Shown one piece after another: positions 1 through 8,301 of a stretch of DNA of 64,000 bases. The position numbers were made by a program, and so were the translations under genes. How positions within the stretch are numbered: the stretch's first letter is position 1; each line of letters opens with the position of its first letter. Origin of the DNA: Pontibacter flavimaris (GTDB taxonomy: Bacteria > Bacteroidota > Bacteroidia > Cytophagales > Hymenobacteraceae); NCBI RefSeq assembly GCF_001907195.1, contig NZ_LVWA01000005.1:124001-188000 (forward strand), written 5' to 3'. The notes beneath the pieces are model-generated. The model was not told the DNA's origin and ran no database searches. It worked only from the letters and a program-made list of their open reading frames with translations.

Positions 1-29
1 ATCAGCCACTCAAAATTAGAGAGAACTCT

Positions 30-37
30 TATCTTTG
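30..37 (+). promoter_or_regulatory. candidate -7 box upstream of dnaG
   Basis: TATCTTTG matches the Bacteroidota -7 consensus TAnnTTTG and lies 23 bases before the chosen dnaG start. No clear TTG at about -33 is visible, so the promoter call rests on the -7 box alone. Confidence 0.4.
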
Positions 38-60
38 TCATCCGCTCATACTTTTTGCCC

Positions 61-1977
61 ATGTCCCTCATCCCAAAAGAAATAGTTGACCAGGTTATTG
101 CCCAAGCCGATATTACGGAGGTGGTAGGCGATTTCGTGTCGCTGAAGAAGAAGGGGCAGAACATGTGGGCCTGCTGTCCGTTCCACCACGAGAAATCCCC
201 GTCCTTTTCTGTATCTCCTGCTAAGGGCATTTACAAGTGCTTTGGCTGCGGCAAGGCGGGCAACGCGGTGCAGTTCATCATGGATGTAGAGGGCACTGGC
301 TTTCCCGAGGCCATTAAATACCTGGCTAAGAAGTATGGCATCGAGATACCCGAGGAGCAGCACGACCCGGAGTACGCCCGGGAGCAGAGCGAGCGCGATA
401 GTTTGTTCATCGTTTCCGATTTTGCGGCTAAGCACTTCCAGCAGCGCCTGATCGCCCATGAGCAGGGAAGCATCGGGCAATCCTACCTAAAGCAGCGGGG
501 CCTCAGTGCCGGCACCATTAAGAGGTTTGAGCTGGGCTACAGCCTGGATGAGTGGACCGATTTGACCGACACGGCACTGAAGGCCGGTTATAAGCAGCAG
601 TACCTGGAGGCGTCGGGCCTGACGATCGTGAAGGAGGACGGCAAGAAGTATGACCGCTTCCGGGGACGCGTTATGTTCCCGATCCACAACGTGTCGGGGC
701 GCGTGGTGGGCTTTGGGGCCAGAACGCTCAAATCCAACGACAAGAAAAGCCCGAAGTACCTTAACTCCCCGGAGTCCGACATTTACCACAAGAGCCATGT
801 GCTGTATGGTTTGTTTCAGGCAAAGCAAGCCATGCGCATGCAGGACATGTGCTATATGGTGGAGGGTTACCTGGATGTGCTCTCGCTGCACCAGGGCGGG
901 ATCGAGAACGTGGTGGCCTCGTCCGGAACCTCGCTTACGGAGGGGCAGATCAAGCTAATTTCCCGCTATACCCAGAACATCACCGTCCTCTACGACGGCG
1001 ACGCGGCGGGTATAAAAGCCTCTCTGCGCGGGATAGACCTGATCCTGGAACTGGGCCTGAACGTAAGTGTGGTGACTTTTCCGGCAGGCGAGGACCCGGA
1101 CTCCTACATCCAGAAGGTGGGTGATACGGCTTTCAAGGCCTACCTGCAGGAGCACGCACAGGATTTTATCTCCTTCAAGACAAGCCTTTATGCCAAGGAG
1201 GCGGCCGGTAACCCGGTTAAGAAAGCCGAGGCGATAAAAGAGGTGGTGGCCTCCATCTCTAAAATTCCGGATGCCATCAAGCGTACAGTGTTCTTCCGCA
1301 GCTGCAGCCTCATTTTCGATATTGATGAGCAGGTACTGATATCGGAATACAACAAAATGCACCTGCAGGGGCGGCAGCAACAGCAGCGGTCTAGCGGCCC
1401 GGAGCCTGATTTTGCGCCGCCGATGCCGGAAGAGGAGCCGGAAAAGCCTGCTTCTGATGCCGATGTCCTCAAAAGGTATGAGCGGGAGATCGTGCGCATG
1501 CTGCTGAACTACCCGAACCGCATGCTGGACGATGGCCTGACGACCAGCCAGTACATGCTGGAGCAACTGGAGGACATCGAATTCCGCACGCCGCTGTATG
1601 TACATTTGCTAAATTTAATTAAAGAGAAGCTTAAAGAAGGGGCTTTGCCTACGTCTGAGGACTTTGTGAATTATCCTGACCAAAGAATTAGAGAGGAGGC
1701 ATCAGGTTTGCTTCTTGAAAAGTACGAAATAAGCAAAGGGTGGGAAACACATCATATTTTTGTCCCACATGAGACCGATCAATTACCTTATGGATCTGAG
1801 AGAGCTGTATTAAGATTAAAATGGCGAAATGTTGAGTTAATGATCAAAGAAGAAGTGGAGAAGCTGCGACTTGTTACTGATCCACAAGAGCAAATTCATC
1901 AGATGACTTTTATACGCAATCTCAGCACGCTCTACAAACAGCTAGGAGATATGCTCGGGATAGTGGTGAATAGGTGA
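61..1977 (+). CDS. dnaG: DNA primase DnaG
   Basis: DnaG synthesises RNA primers for chromosome replication and binds the replicative helicase through its C-terminus. The N-terminal CHC2 zinc-binding domain is visible: Cys39, His42, Cys60 and Cys63. A catalytic core with the TOPRIM motifs follows (VEGYLD near residue 270, YDGDAAG near 310), then a Pro/Glu-rich linker near 450-470 and a helical C-terminal domain. About 638 residues is normal for the family. I start at ATG 61, which gives MSLIPKEIVDQV, rather than at TTG 55. Odd feature: from about base 1600 to the stop, GC content falls from about 60% to about 40% and codon use turns AT-rich, although the frame and the DnaG-like C-terminus continue. 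The gene is followed by a repeat-filled gap. Confidence 0.97.
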   Translation: MSLIPKEIVDQVIAQADITEVVGDFVSLKKKGQNMWACCPFHHEKSPSFSVSPAKGIYKCFGCGKAGNAVQFIMDVEGTGFPEAIKYLAKKYGIEIPEEQHDPEYAREQSERDSLFIVSDFAAKHFQQRLIAHEQGSIGQSYLKQRGLSAGTIKRFELGYSLDEWTDLTDTALKAGYKQQYLEASGLTIVKEDGKKYDRFRGRVMFPIHNVSGRVVGFGARTLKSNDKKSPKYLNSPESDIYHKSHVLYGLFQAKQAMRMQDMCYMVEGYLDVLSLHQGGIENVVASSGTSLTEGQIKLISRYTQNITVLYDGDAAGIKASLRGIDLILELGLNVSVVTFPAGEDPDSYIQKVGDTAFKAYLQEHAQDFISFKTSLYAKEAAGNPVKKAEAIKEVVASISKIPDAIKRTVFFRSCSLIFDIDEQVLISEYNKMHLQGRQQQQRSSGPEPDFAPPMPEEEPEKPASDADVLKRYEREIVRMLLNYPNRMLDDGLTTSQYMLEQLEDIEFRTPLYVHLLNLIKEKLKEGALPTSEDFVNYPDQRIREEASGLLLEKYEISKGWETHHIFVPHETDQLPYGSERAVLRLKWRNVELMIKEEVEKLRLVTDPQEQIHQMTFIRNLSTLYKQLGDMLGIVVNR

Positions 1978-2129
1978 TATTGATCGACTCTTCTTAACTT
2001 CTACGTCTAGAAGCTCTCTGCTGAGGAAATTCCTTTTTGTTTTGCAGTACTTGGTCCAATCACCCCTGCCCCTCCTTAGCTAAGGAGGGGAGCCTTAAAG
2101 TATTAGTTTCATAGTTGCTGGCATTGAGC

Positions 2130-2149
2130 GGACAGGTCGCGACCTGTCC
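2130..2149. repeat. 20-base perfect palindrome, GGACAGG family
   Basis: Arms GGACAGGTCG and CGACCTGTCC form a perfect inverted repeat followed by CTACAAAGTATAAA. A related copy with changed arms stands at 43820-43839. The flanks on both sides (starting catagttgct) are shared, so the two are copies of one dispersed element. Confidence 0.7.
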
Positions 2150-2289
2150 CTACAAAGTATAAACCTATCCTAACCCCTCGGGGGAGTTTTCAGCAGACGA
2201 TTACATCCCCCTGCCCCCTTCAAAGGGGGACTACCCCGCCCCAACTCTCCCCTAAGAACAGGGGAGGGAGCTCGTTTCCTGTTGTATAG

Positions 2290-2521
2290 CAGTGGCTATC
2301 GAACTGATCCCAGTCTTTCCGTTGAGCGCCTTGTGAGATCCGGTGCCACGTTAGTGGCAGCGCCCTGGCGCAGGAGGGAACACAGCGCGATGCGGGAAGA
2401 CGAGCCCTCCCGGGCTAGAGGGAGCCAAAGCTAGAGATGAAACAGTAGGTTTGTAAGTCTGGAGGATGAACGGAAGCAAGCAAGGATAGCTTGTTTCAAG
2501 TTGCTGGAAGCAGCGACTAAG
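2290..2521 (+). repeat. R1 dispersed repeat unit, copy 1
   Basis: About 232 bp beginning cagtggctatcgaactgat and ending near gcagcgact. Long stretches match the units at 44021-44251 (same strand) and 26127-26371 (opposite strand). It contains no open frame shared by the copies, and it has internal self-complementary stretches such as the GAGCCCTCCCGGGC segment near 2400. It could be a MITE-like element or a structured RNA. Confidence 0.7.
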
Positions 2522-2601
2522 AGAGGTATAAGTATGATTAAAGTATAAGGTATAGCTGAAGTATAAAAGTATAGCCAAAGCGAGTATGGCTTTTCAAGCC
2601 A

Positions 2602-2650
2602 GTCGGGTTACAAACCCGACGCCATGGCAGGATACAAGTCTGAAGACTTG
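2602..2650 (+). repeat. double hairpin P2-P3, copy 1
   Basis: P2 at 2602-2620 is GTCGGGTT-ACA-AACCCGAC, and P3 at 2635-2650 is CAAGTCTGAAGACTTG. Both are perfect or near-perfect inverted repeats. In the other two islands P2 reads GTCAAGTT-ACA-AACTTGAC, so both arms changed together while the hairpin was kept. Confidence 0.75.
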
Positions 2651-2898
2651 CACCATGGGGAAAGGCAAGTATAAAAGTATAACTGAAGTATAAATCGAAA
2701 GGGAAAGTATAACCCAAGTATAAAATCCCTTCATTCCGACAATCTCGATTCAGACAAGTATAAAAGTACAGCCAAGTATGAGCACTGGCAGGATTGCGCC
2801 TACACGTATAGCCCCGGAAGCAGGCAAGCCTGAAATCCCACCCCCTCCTCAACTAATTCCCCTTCAAAACTGTTATCCAATAAAATAGCAGAATTGCG

Positions 2899-2921
2899 GT
2901 ACAAACTTTATATTTTTGTAC
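2899..2921 (+). promoter_or_regulatory. candidate ribBA promoter with dyad
   Basis: TATTTTTG (2911-2918) fits the TAnnTTTG -7 consensus and is enclosed by the inverted repeat GTACAAA (2899-2905) / TTTGTAC (2915-2921). The nearest upstream TTG (2894-2896) is only 14 bases away, which is short for this promoter type. I saw no FMN riboswitch in the leader. Confidence 0.35.
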
Positions 2922-2981
2922 TGCTTTACAAAAGACCAACAGTCCTGCCGCCGCTGGCGGTGCGGGCATAAACTATAACAT

Positions 2982-4229
2982 ATGGAAACCAATACAACTG
3001 GTGATGTCAGGCCGCTGGACAGCATTGAGGCTGCCATTGAGGATATACGCCAAGGCAAGGTGGTGATTGTGGTGGACGACGACGACCGCGAGAACGAAGG
3101 CGACTTTGTCTGCGCCGCCGAGAAGATAACGCCGGAGATCGTAAACTTTATGGCGACCCACGGCCGGGGCCTTATCTGCGCGCCGCTTACCGAGGAGCGC
3201 TGCGACGAGCTGGGGCTGGAACTGATGGTAGGCCGCAACACCGCGTTGCACGCCACGCCGTTCACCGTGTCGGTAGACCTTATCGGCCATGGTTGCACCA
3301 CGGGCATCTCCGCCTCCGACCGTGCCAAAACGATTTATGCGCTGGTCGACCCGAACACAGATCCGCACTCCCTGGGCAAGCCAGGACATATTTTCCCGCT
3401 CAAGGCAAAGAAAGAAGGCGTGCTGCGCCGCGCCGGCCATACTGAGGCATCCGTGGACCTGGCCCGTTTGGCTGGTTTGGCGCCCGCTGGCGTGCTGGTG
3501 GAGATCATGAACGAGGACGGCACCATGGCCCGCCTGCCGGACCTGGTGAAAGTGGCCGAGCGCTTCGACCTGAAACTCATCTCGATAAAGGATCTGATCT
3601 CGTACCGCCTGCAGAAGGAAAGCCTGATAGACCGCGAGATTGCCGTGCAGATGCCAACCGACTTTGGCGTGTTCGACCTGTATGCCTTTACTCAGCGCAG
3701 CAACGGCGCTAAGCACCTGGCCCTGGTAAAGGGAACCTGGGAGGAAGGCGAGCCGGTGCTGGTGCGCGTGCACTCTTCCTGCGTTACCGGCGATATTTTC
3801 GGCTCCTGCCGCTGCGACTGCGGACCGCAACTGCACGAGGCCATGCGCATGGTAGAGCACGAGGGCAAGGGCGTGGTGGTATACATGAACCAGGAGGGCC
3901 GCGGCATCGGGCTGCTGAACAAACTGAAAGCCTACAAGCTGCAGGAGCAGGGGCTGGATACGGTAGAGGCGAACCTGGAGCTTGGCTTTGGCATGGATGA
4001 GCGCGACTACGGCGTGGGGGCGCAGATCCTGCGCGACCTGGGGGTGAGCAAGATGCGGCTCATTTCCAACAACCCGCGCAAGCGCACCGGCCTGATGGGC
4101 TACGGACTGGAGGTGGTGGAGCGTGTGCCGATCGAGGTGGTGCCGAACGAGCATAACCAGAAGTACCTGACTACCAAGCGCGACAAGCTGGGCCACGATA
4201 TCTTGAAGAACGTAACGTTCACCAAGTAA
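2982..4229 (+). CDS. ribBA: bifunctional DHBP synthase / GTP cyclohydrolase II
   Basis: Catalyses the two entry reactions of riboflavin synthesis: ribulose-5-phosphate to 3,4-dihydroxy-2-butanone 4-phosphate, and GTP to the diaminopyrimidine precursor. The N-terminal half has the acidic [10 protein letters not shown] motif near residue 33 and THGRGLIC near 68. The C-terminal half has the zinc Cys cluster in [17 protein letters not shown] near 265-280 and GRGIGLLNK near 305. The length of 415 residues is normal for the fused enzyme. It is a stand-alone gene with its own terminator 20 bases downstream. Confidence 0.97.
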   Translation: METNTTGDVRPLDSIEAAIEDIRQGKVVIVVDDDDRENEGDFVCAAEKITPEIVNFMATHGRGLICAPLTEERCDELGLELMVGRNTALHATPFTVSVDLIGHGCTTGISASDRAKTIYALVDPNTDPHSLGKPGHIFPLKAKKEGVLRRAGHTEASVDLARLAGLAPAGVLVEIMNEDGTMARLPDLVKVAERFDLKLISIKDLISYRLQKESLIDREIAVQMPTDFGVFDLYAFTQRSNGAKHLALVKGTWEEGEPVLVRVHSSCVTGDIFGSCRCDCGPQLHEAMRMVEHEGKGVVVYMNQEGRGIGLLNKLKAYKLQEQGLDTVEANLELGFGMDERDYGVGAQILRDLGVSKMRLISNNPRKRTGLMGYGLEVVERVPIEVVPNEHNQKYLTTKRDKLGHDILKNVTFTK

Positions 4230-4249
4230 GCGTTTTTACCCCATATTTA

Positions 4250-4291
4250 AACCTGCACGGCAAGCTAAAAGCGAGTTGTGCAGGTTTTTTT
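4250..4291 (+). terminator. intrinsic terminator after ribBA
   Basis: AACCTGCAC (4250-4258) pairs with GTGCAGGTT (4278-4286) and is followed by a run of T. Confidence 0.85.
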
Positions 4292-4439
4292 AGTTTTCAG
4301 GCCTATTCGCTACGGCAAACAGGCAACCTTTCTCTCTGAAAATCATACAAAAAGTATAAGATACTGTAAATGAGAGGGTATGCGTGCCTGTGGGTGTGAA
4401 TTTTTGTGATGTATTGTATCAGAACTGCTGCTGAAAACT

Positions 4440-5126
4440 ATGAAAAACAATATTTGTGTAATCTCATGGCTGCTGGGTGCCATGCTGATAAGTTGCCTGC
4501 TGCCAACAGAGGCATCCGGACAGTACAGACCTACCATTGATGTGCAGGAATGGCCTTCCGGCAAAGTTGTACTTACTTCCGGCGACACCATCTACGGCCC
4601 TGTCACTTTTTACCGGACCGAGGAGGTAATCAGTGTCTTAAATGAAGATGGTACAAAGAGTTCTTACTCTCCTGTAAATGTGCAATATTTTGTGGCCCAG
4701 GAGGAGCCCAGCGGCAGGGCTTACACATTCAGGTCGCTGCCCTGGGACCTGGGCCGCGGATATACCGATTTTAAGAAGCCCACCTTTTTCGAGCAGCTCA
4801 ACCAGGGCGACTTCACCCTGATCATGCGGGAGGAGTATACCCAGAAAGACGCCTCGCGCGCTGAGATGCTGTACGCGCACAACGCCATGTATGGCTCGGA
4901 GTATTATGTGCCGGGCAGCGAGTGGGTGGACCAGATCAAGGGCCTATACTACATCATGCTGCCCGATGGTGAGATCGTAACGCTCCGGAACGTGCGCCGT
5001 GACCTGCACCAATTATTCGGCAACAAATCCAGGGAGGTGAAGCGGTTTGTGAAGGAGAAGAAGCTCAGCTACGAAAAGCAGCATCAGCTCATCGCCATCG
5101 TTAACTTCTACAACTCCCTTAAGTAA
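4440..5126 (+). CDS. secreted protein of unknown function
   Basis: 228 residues beginning with a hydrophobic export signal (residues about 5-26, then ASGQ, a plausible signal peptidase I site). The remainder is soluble and contains GDTIYGPVTFY, reminiscent of Bacteroidota periplasmic proteins in which an early segment describes a small beta-rich domain, and a basic C-terminal tail (VKRFVKEKKLSYEKQHQ). I do not recognise a named family. It is followed 109 bases later by a separately promoted phosphatase gene. Confidence 0.7.
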   Translation: MKNNICVISWLLGAMLISCLLPTEASGQYRPTIDVQEWPSGKVVLTSGDTIYGPVTFYRTEEVISVLNEDGTKSSYSPVNVQYFVAQEEPSGRAYTFRSLPWDLGRGYTDFKKPTFFEQLNQGDFTLIMREEYTQKDASRAEMLYAHNAMYGSEYYVPGSEWVDQIKGLYYIMLPDGEIVTLRNVRRDLHQLFGNKSREVKRFVKEKKLSYEKQHQLIAIVNFYNSLK

Positions 5127-5177
5127 AAAGCAAGTACAGCAAGTGGTGAAGTATGGCCCTGGAGGGGCCAGCCATAC

Positions 5178-5207
5178 TTGACATGCAGGCCAAAACCCGT
5201 ACCTTTA
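5178..5207 (+). promoter_or_regulatory. promoter for HAD phosphatase gene
   Basis: TTG (5178-5180), a 19-base spacer and TACCTTTA (5200-5207) match the Bacteroidota -33/-7 pattern well. The start codon is 28 bases downstream. Confidence 0.55.
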
Positions 5208-5235
5208 CACTTTTACCTAGCGTAGCCCTACCTAC

Positions 5236-5880
5236 ATGCCCCACACCCGATACGACGGCCTCATCTTTGACCTCGATGGCACCCTCTGGGACTCTACCCA
5301 AACCATTGCCGAAGCCTGGAACGCGGCCTCTGCCCAATTCGATTTTGTGGACCTCACCCTTGCCCGGGAAGACATCCGCGGCATTGCCGGCATGCCTTAC
5401 GACGCCATCTACCAGAAGCTTTTCCCAGGCCTGAACCAGGAGCAGCGGCAGCAACTGCAGCAAACGGCCGCCAAACTGGAACTGCAGTACCTGCAGGAAC
5501 GCGGGGGAGAGTTGTACCCGCACTTGCAGGAAACGCTGGAACTGTTACAGGCAGAGTACCGCCTTTTCATCGTCAGTAATTGCCAGAGCGGCTACATCGA
5601 AACCTTCCTGCAGCACTTTGATTTGCAGTCCTACTTCACCGACATTGCCTGCTACGGCGATCAGCGCCTGCCCAAGAGCGAGAACATCCGGGCCGTAGTG
5701 CAGCGCCACCACCTGCAGCAGCCCGTGTACATCGGCGATACCCAGGGCGACTACAATGCCAGTGAGCAGGCTGGCGTGCCGTTTATACTTGCCCGGTATG
5801 GCTTTGGCGAGGTGGAGGCACAGGTGCCAGGTATAGCATCTTTGGCGGAGCTGCAGGAGCTGGTGCAGGTGGAAAAGTGA
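5236..5880 (+). CDS. HAD-family phosphatase
   Basis: A 214-residue haloacid-dehalogenase superfamily hydrolase. Motif I FDLDGTLWDS lies near residues 11-20 with two catalytic Asp, motif II is the SN of IVSNCQSG near 115, and motif III/IV is near KSEN and YIGDTQGD around 145-170. The cap is helical (C1 type), which places it in the phosphoglycolate phosphatase/beta-phosphoglucomutase-like group; the substrate cannot be read from the sequence. Its stop overlaps the start of the next gene by 4 bases, so the two are probably co-translated. Confidence 0.88.
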   Translation: MPHTRYDGLIFDLDGTLWDSTQTIAEAWNAASAQFDFVDLTLAREDIRGIAGMPYDAIYQKLFPGLNQEQRQQLQQTAAKLELQYLQERGGELYPHLQETLELLQAEYRLFIVSNCQSGYIETFLQHFDLQSYFTDIACYGDQRLPKSENIRAVVQRHHLQQPVYIGDTQGDYNASEQAGVPFILARYGFGEVEAQVPGIASLAELQELVQVEK

Positions 5881-6461
5881 AGGAAGCGACCTATACCAAG
5901 ACAGAGCTGACGCTTACCGCTGCCGAGGCCAACGTGCAGGCGCTGGTGTTTATGCTGCCCATCCTGGTGCTGTACCTGGTGCCCTATGTGCTGTTGTGGC
6001 CGGAGCAGATAAGCCTTAAAGCCATAGAAAGCTTTGTACTGGCGCATGGAGTGCAGGTGCTGTTTTATCCCTTCCTGATGCTGCTAGTGTTTGTGGCGGG
6101 GGCGGTGGTGCACGAGTTGCTGCACGGCCTTACCTGGGCGCTTTTCTGCAAAAATGGCGTTAAATCGATAAAGTATGGCGTGCATTGGCGCTACCTGACA
6201 CCCTACTGCCATTGCCAGGAAATGCTGCCGCTGCGCCCTTACATCCTGGGTGGTATTATGCCCGGTTTGGTAATGGGGCTAGTCCCGGCCCTTTGGGGTA
6301 TGGCTACGGGCAACCTGTTGTTGTTCCTCTTCGGGCTATTTTTCTCCATTGCCGCTTCCGGTGGTCTGCTCGTGCTCTGGATGCTGCGCCGCGCCAAATC
6401 CTCTGACCTGGTGCAGGACCACCCCGAGAAGATGGGCTGCTACGTGTTCAGCAGAAAGTAG
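5877..6461 (+). CDS. DUF3267-type membrane zincin-like protein
   Basis: 194 residues with about four membrane segments. An HELLHG motif lies near residues 77-82, after the second hydrophobic stretch, as in the DUF3267 putative membrane metallopeptidases. The GTG start overlaps the TGA of the phosphatase gene (GTGA), giving translational coupling. The activity and target are unknown. The gene is followed by a purine/pyrimidine-biased repeat tract. Confidence 0.8.
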   Translation: MKEATYTKTELTLTAAEANVQALVFMLPILVLYLVPYVLLWPEQISLKAIESFVLAHGVQVLFYPFLMLLVFVAGAVVHELLHGLTWALFCKNGVKSIKYGVHWRYLTPYCHCQEMLPLRPYILGGIMPGLVMGLVPALWGMATGNLLLFLFGLFFSIAASGGLLVLWMLRRAKSSDLVQDHPEKMGCYVFSRK

Positions 6462-6501
6462 TTGTTGGTTATTAGTTGTTAGTTACTCGCTATCGGTTAC
6501 T

Positions 6502-6566
6502 AGCTTCTTAACTTTCTAACTCCCAAAATCTCTTACTCCTAAACTTTCCAACTCCCCACTTTCTCT
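6502..6566 (-). repeat. degenerate polypurine repeat tract
   Basis: Read on the minus strand this is a run of AGTTnGAAAG/AGTTGGGGAG-like units with a period near 8-10 bases. A matching plus-strand tract stands at 23054-23120, and a short one on the minus strand near 29657-29680. No gene is visible here. Confidence 0.55.
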
Positions 6567-6652
6567 ATTTCATTTTCACTATATTGTAGATTCCTTTTAC
6601 CGCGCATCAGCGTTAGGTTTGATTTTTGAATCTATAGTATACTAAATTGAAA

Positions 6653-8137
6653 ATGAGAAAGCTTCTGGCACTGGCCATACTTCTGTCCATCGTAGTGCTT
6701 CCGGCGGCGGCACAGCGCGCCATCCACCCTGATTCCACCGTTACGACCAAACACCAGGTAACCATTAAGGGGCAGCGGGTACCCTATACCGCTATCACTG
6801 GTACCCAGCCCGTGTGGGACGAAAATGGCAAAACCATCGCCGGTCTGTTTTATACTTACTACGAGCGCTCCGATGTGAAAGACCGTTCCACGCGCCCGCT
6901 GGTGATCTCCTTTAACGGTGGCCCGGGCTCTGCCTCGGTGTGGATGCACATTGCCTACACCGGCCCGCGCCTGCTCAACATTGATGACGAAGGTTACCCG
7001 GTGCAGCCTTACGGCTTCCGCGAGAACCCAGAATCCATACTTGATGTGGCCGACATCGTGTTTGTCAACCCCGTAAACACCGGCTATTCGCGTATGGCCG
7101 AGGGCGTGGACAAAGATAAGCTGAAGGAAAAATTCTTCGGGGTGCAGGCCGACGTGAAGTACCTGGCCGAGTGGATCAACACCTTCGTGACGCGCAAAAG
7201 CCGCTGGGCTTCACCCAAATACCTGATCGGGGAGAGCTACGGCACCACGCGCGTGGCGGGCCTGGCCCATGAGCTGCAGAATTCGCAGTGGATGTACCTG
7301 AACGGGGTGATCCTGGTGTCACCCACGGAGCTGGGCATTGAGCGTAACGGCCCGGTGGATGCGGCGCTACGCCTGCCATACTTTGCCGCCACGGCCTGGT
7401 ATCACCAAAAACTGCCGCAAGACCTGCAGCAAAAAGACCTGACCGACCTGCTACCCGAGGTAGAGGAATTCACCATCAACGAACTTATCCCGGCCATTGC
7501 CCGGGGTGGTTTCCTGGAGGAGGCACACAAAAAGCAGATTGCCGCCAAGATGGCCCGCTACGCTGGCATCTCGGAGCAAAGCATACTGCAGCACAACCTC
7601 GACGTGCCCCCCAGCTTTTTTTGGAAAGAGCTGCTGCGCGACCAGGGCTATACCGTTGGCCGCCTCGATTCCCGCTACAAGGGCCTTGACAGTCAGGAAG
7701 CCGGCGTACGGCCCGATTTTAACGCCGAGCTAACCTCTTGGCTGCACTCCTTTACGCCGGCTATTAACATGTACCTGCGCGACGAACTCAAGTATAAGAC
7801 TGACGTGAAGTATAACATGTTTGGCCCGGTGCACCCGTGGAACAGCAATAACAACAATACCGGCGAGAACCTGCGCCAGGCCATGGCTCAGAACCCCTAC
7901 CTGCACGTGCTGTTCCAGGCTGGCTACTACGACGGCGCCACCGACTACTTCAACGCCAAGTATAGCATGTGGCAACTCGACCCCAGCGGTCGCCTGAAAG
8001 ACCGCCTGAGCTATAAAGGCTATCGCAGCGGCCACATGATGTACCTGCGCAAAGAAGATCTGGTAAAAGCCAACGAGGATATCCGCGAGTTCATCCGCAT
8101 CTCCACCCCGAAGAAAGGCCAGCCAGCAATGTATTAA
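6653..8137 (+). CDS. serine carboxypeptidase-like protein (peptidase family S10)
   Basis: A secreted 494-residue peptidase. It has a signal peptide (residues 1-20, ending AAAQ), the oxyanion-hole motif SFNGGPGSAS near 85-95, the nucleophile Ser195 in GESYGTTR, the probable catalytic Asp427 in GYYDGAT, and His461 in YRSGHMMY. The triad order Ser-Asp-His is that of S10. I start at ATG 6653, where the signal peptide begins, rather than TTG 6647. It stands alone and is convergent with the downstream sugar dehydrogenase gene, with a shared terminator between them. The physiological substrate is unknown. Confidence 0.92.
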   Translation: MRKLLALAILLSIVVLPAAAQRAIHPDSTVTTKHQVTIKGQRVPYTAITGTQPVWDENGKTIAGLFYTYYERSDVKDRSTRPLVISFNGGPGSASVWMHIAYTGPRLLNIDDEGYPVQPYGFRENPESILDVADIVFVNPVNTGYSRMAEGVDKDKLKEKFFGVQADVKYLAEWINTFVTRKSRWASPKYLIGESYGTTRVAGLAHELQNSQWMYLNGVILVSPTELGIERNGPVDAALRLPYFAATAWYHQKLPQDLQQKDLTDLLPEVEEFTINELIPAIARGGFLEEAHKKQIAAKMARYAGISEQSILQHNLDVPPSFFWKELLRDQGYTVGRLDSRYKGLDSQEAGVRPDFNAELTSWLHSFTPAINMYLRDELKYKTDVKYNMFGPVHPWNSNNNNTGENLRQAMAQNPYLHVLFQAGYYDGATDYFNAKYSMWQLDPSGRLKDRLSYKGYRSGHMMYLRKEDLVKANEDIREFIRISTPKKGQPAMY

Positions 8138-8145
8138 GCCATACT

Positions 8146-8167
8146 TTGTTGGTGATAACACCAACAA
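8146..8167. repeat. P5 hairpin (TTGTTGGTG family), copy 1
   Basis: TTGTTGGTG and CACCAACAA form a perfect 9-base inverted repeat around ATAA, just after the S10 gene. Related hairpins stand at 16616-16639, 38430-38453 and 38499-38526. Confidence 0.7.
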
Positions 8168-8240
8168 TGGCAGGAAACGGACTAAATGTAACCTACAGCA
8201 GCAGGAAGAAGTATAAGCACCTATCTCACCTTAAAACACT

Positions 8241-8276
8241 AAAAGCCGCAGACACTCCAGGGTGTTTGCGGCTTTT
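8241..8276. terminator. bidirectional terminator
   Basis: AAAAGCCGCA...TGCGGCTTTT with an inner ACAC/GTGT extension, lying between two convergent genes. It has A-run and T-run flanks and can serve both strands. Confidence 0.85.
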
Positions 8277-8301
8277 GCTTTTTGCCGGAGCAAGTATAAA
8301 C

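Larger units (their letters stand above)
1978..2981 (+). repeat. gene-free repeat mosaic, island 1
   Basis: About 1 kb without a credible gene. In order it holds C-rich/G-rich palindromic tracts (about 2056-2095 and 2166-2275), a perfect 20-base GGACAGG palindrome (2130-2149), a ~232-bp repeat unit (2290-2521), a run of nine AAGTATA words between about 2540 and 2770, and two hairpins (2602-2620 and 2635-2650). The same modules recur in the same order at 43665-44461 and, inverted, at 25697-26534. The last ~100 bases belong to the ribBA leader. Confidence 0.75.

Noticed and set aside
2520-2780. CRISPR-like direct repeats
   Set aside because: The repeating AAGTATA words are 7 bases long with irregular spacing and no unique spacers, and no cas gene is near.
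2538-2852. 104-codon minus-strand open frame
   Set aside because: It runs through the AAGTATA words and the hairpins of island 1, and is composed of repeats.
2800-2981. FMN riboswitch upstream of ribBA
   Set aside because: I looked for the conserved riboflavin-element stems and found only a short dyad and a promoter-like box.
2973-4196. 407-codon open frame antisense to ribBA
   Set aside because: It is the mirror of a strongly supported enzyme gene; long antisense frames are expected in GC-rich coding DNA. The same applies to the long antisense frames at 21995-22987, 34018-35073 and 48543-49118.
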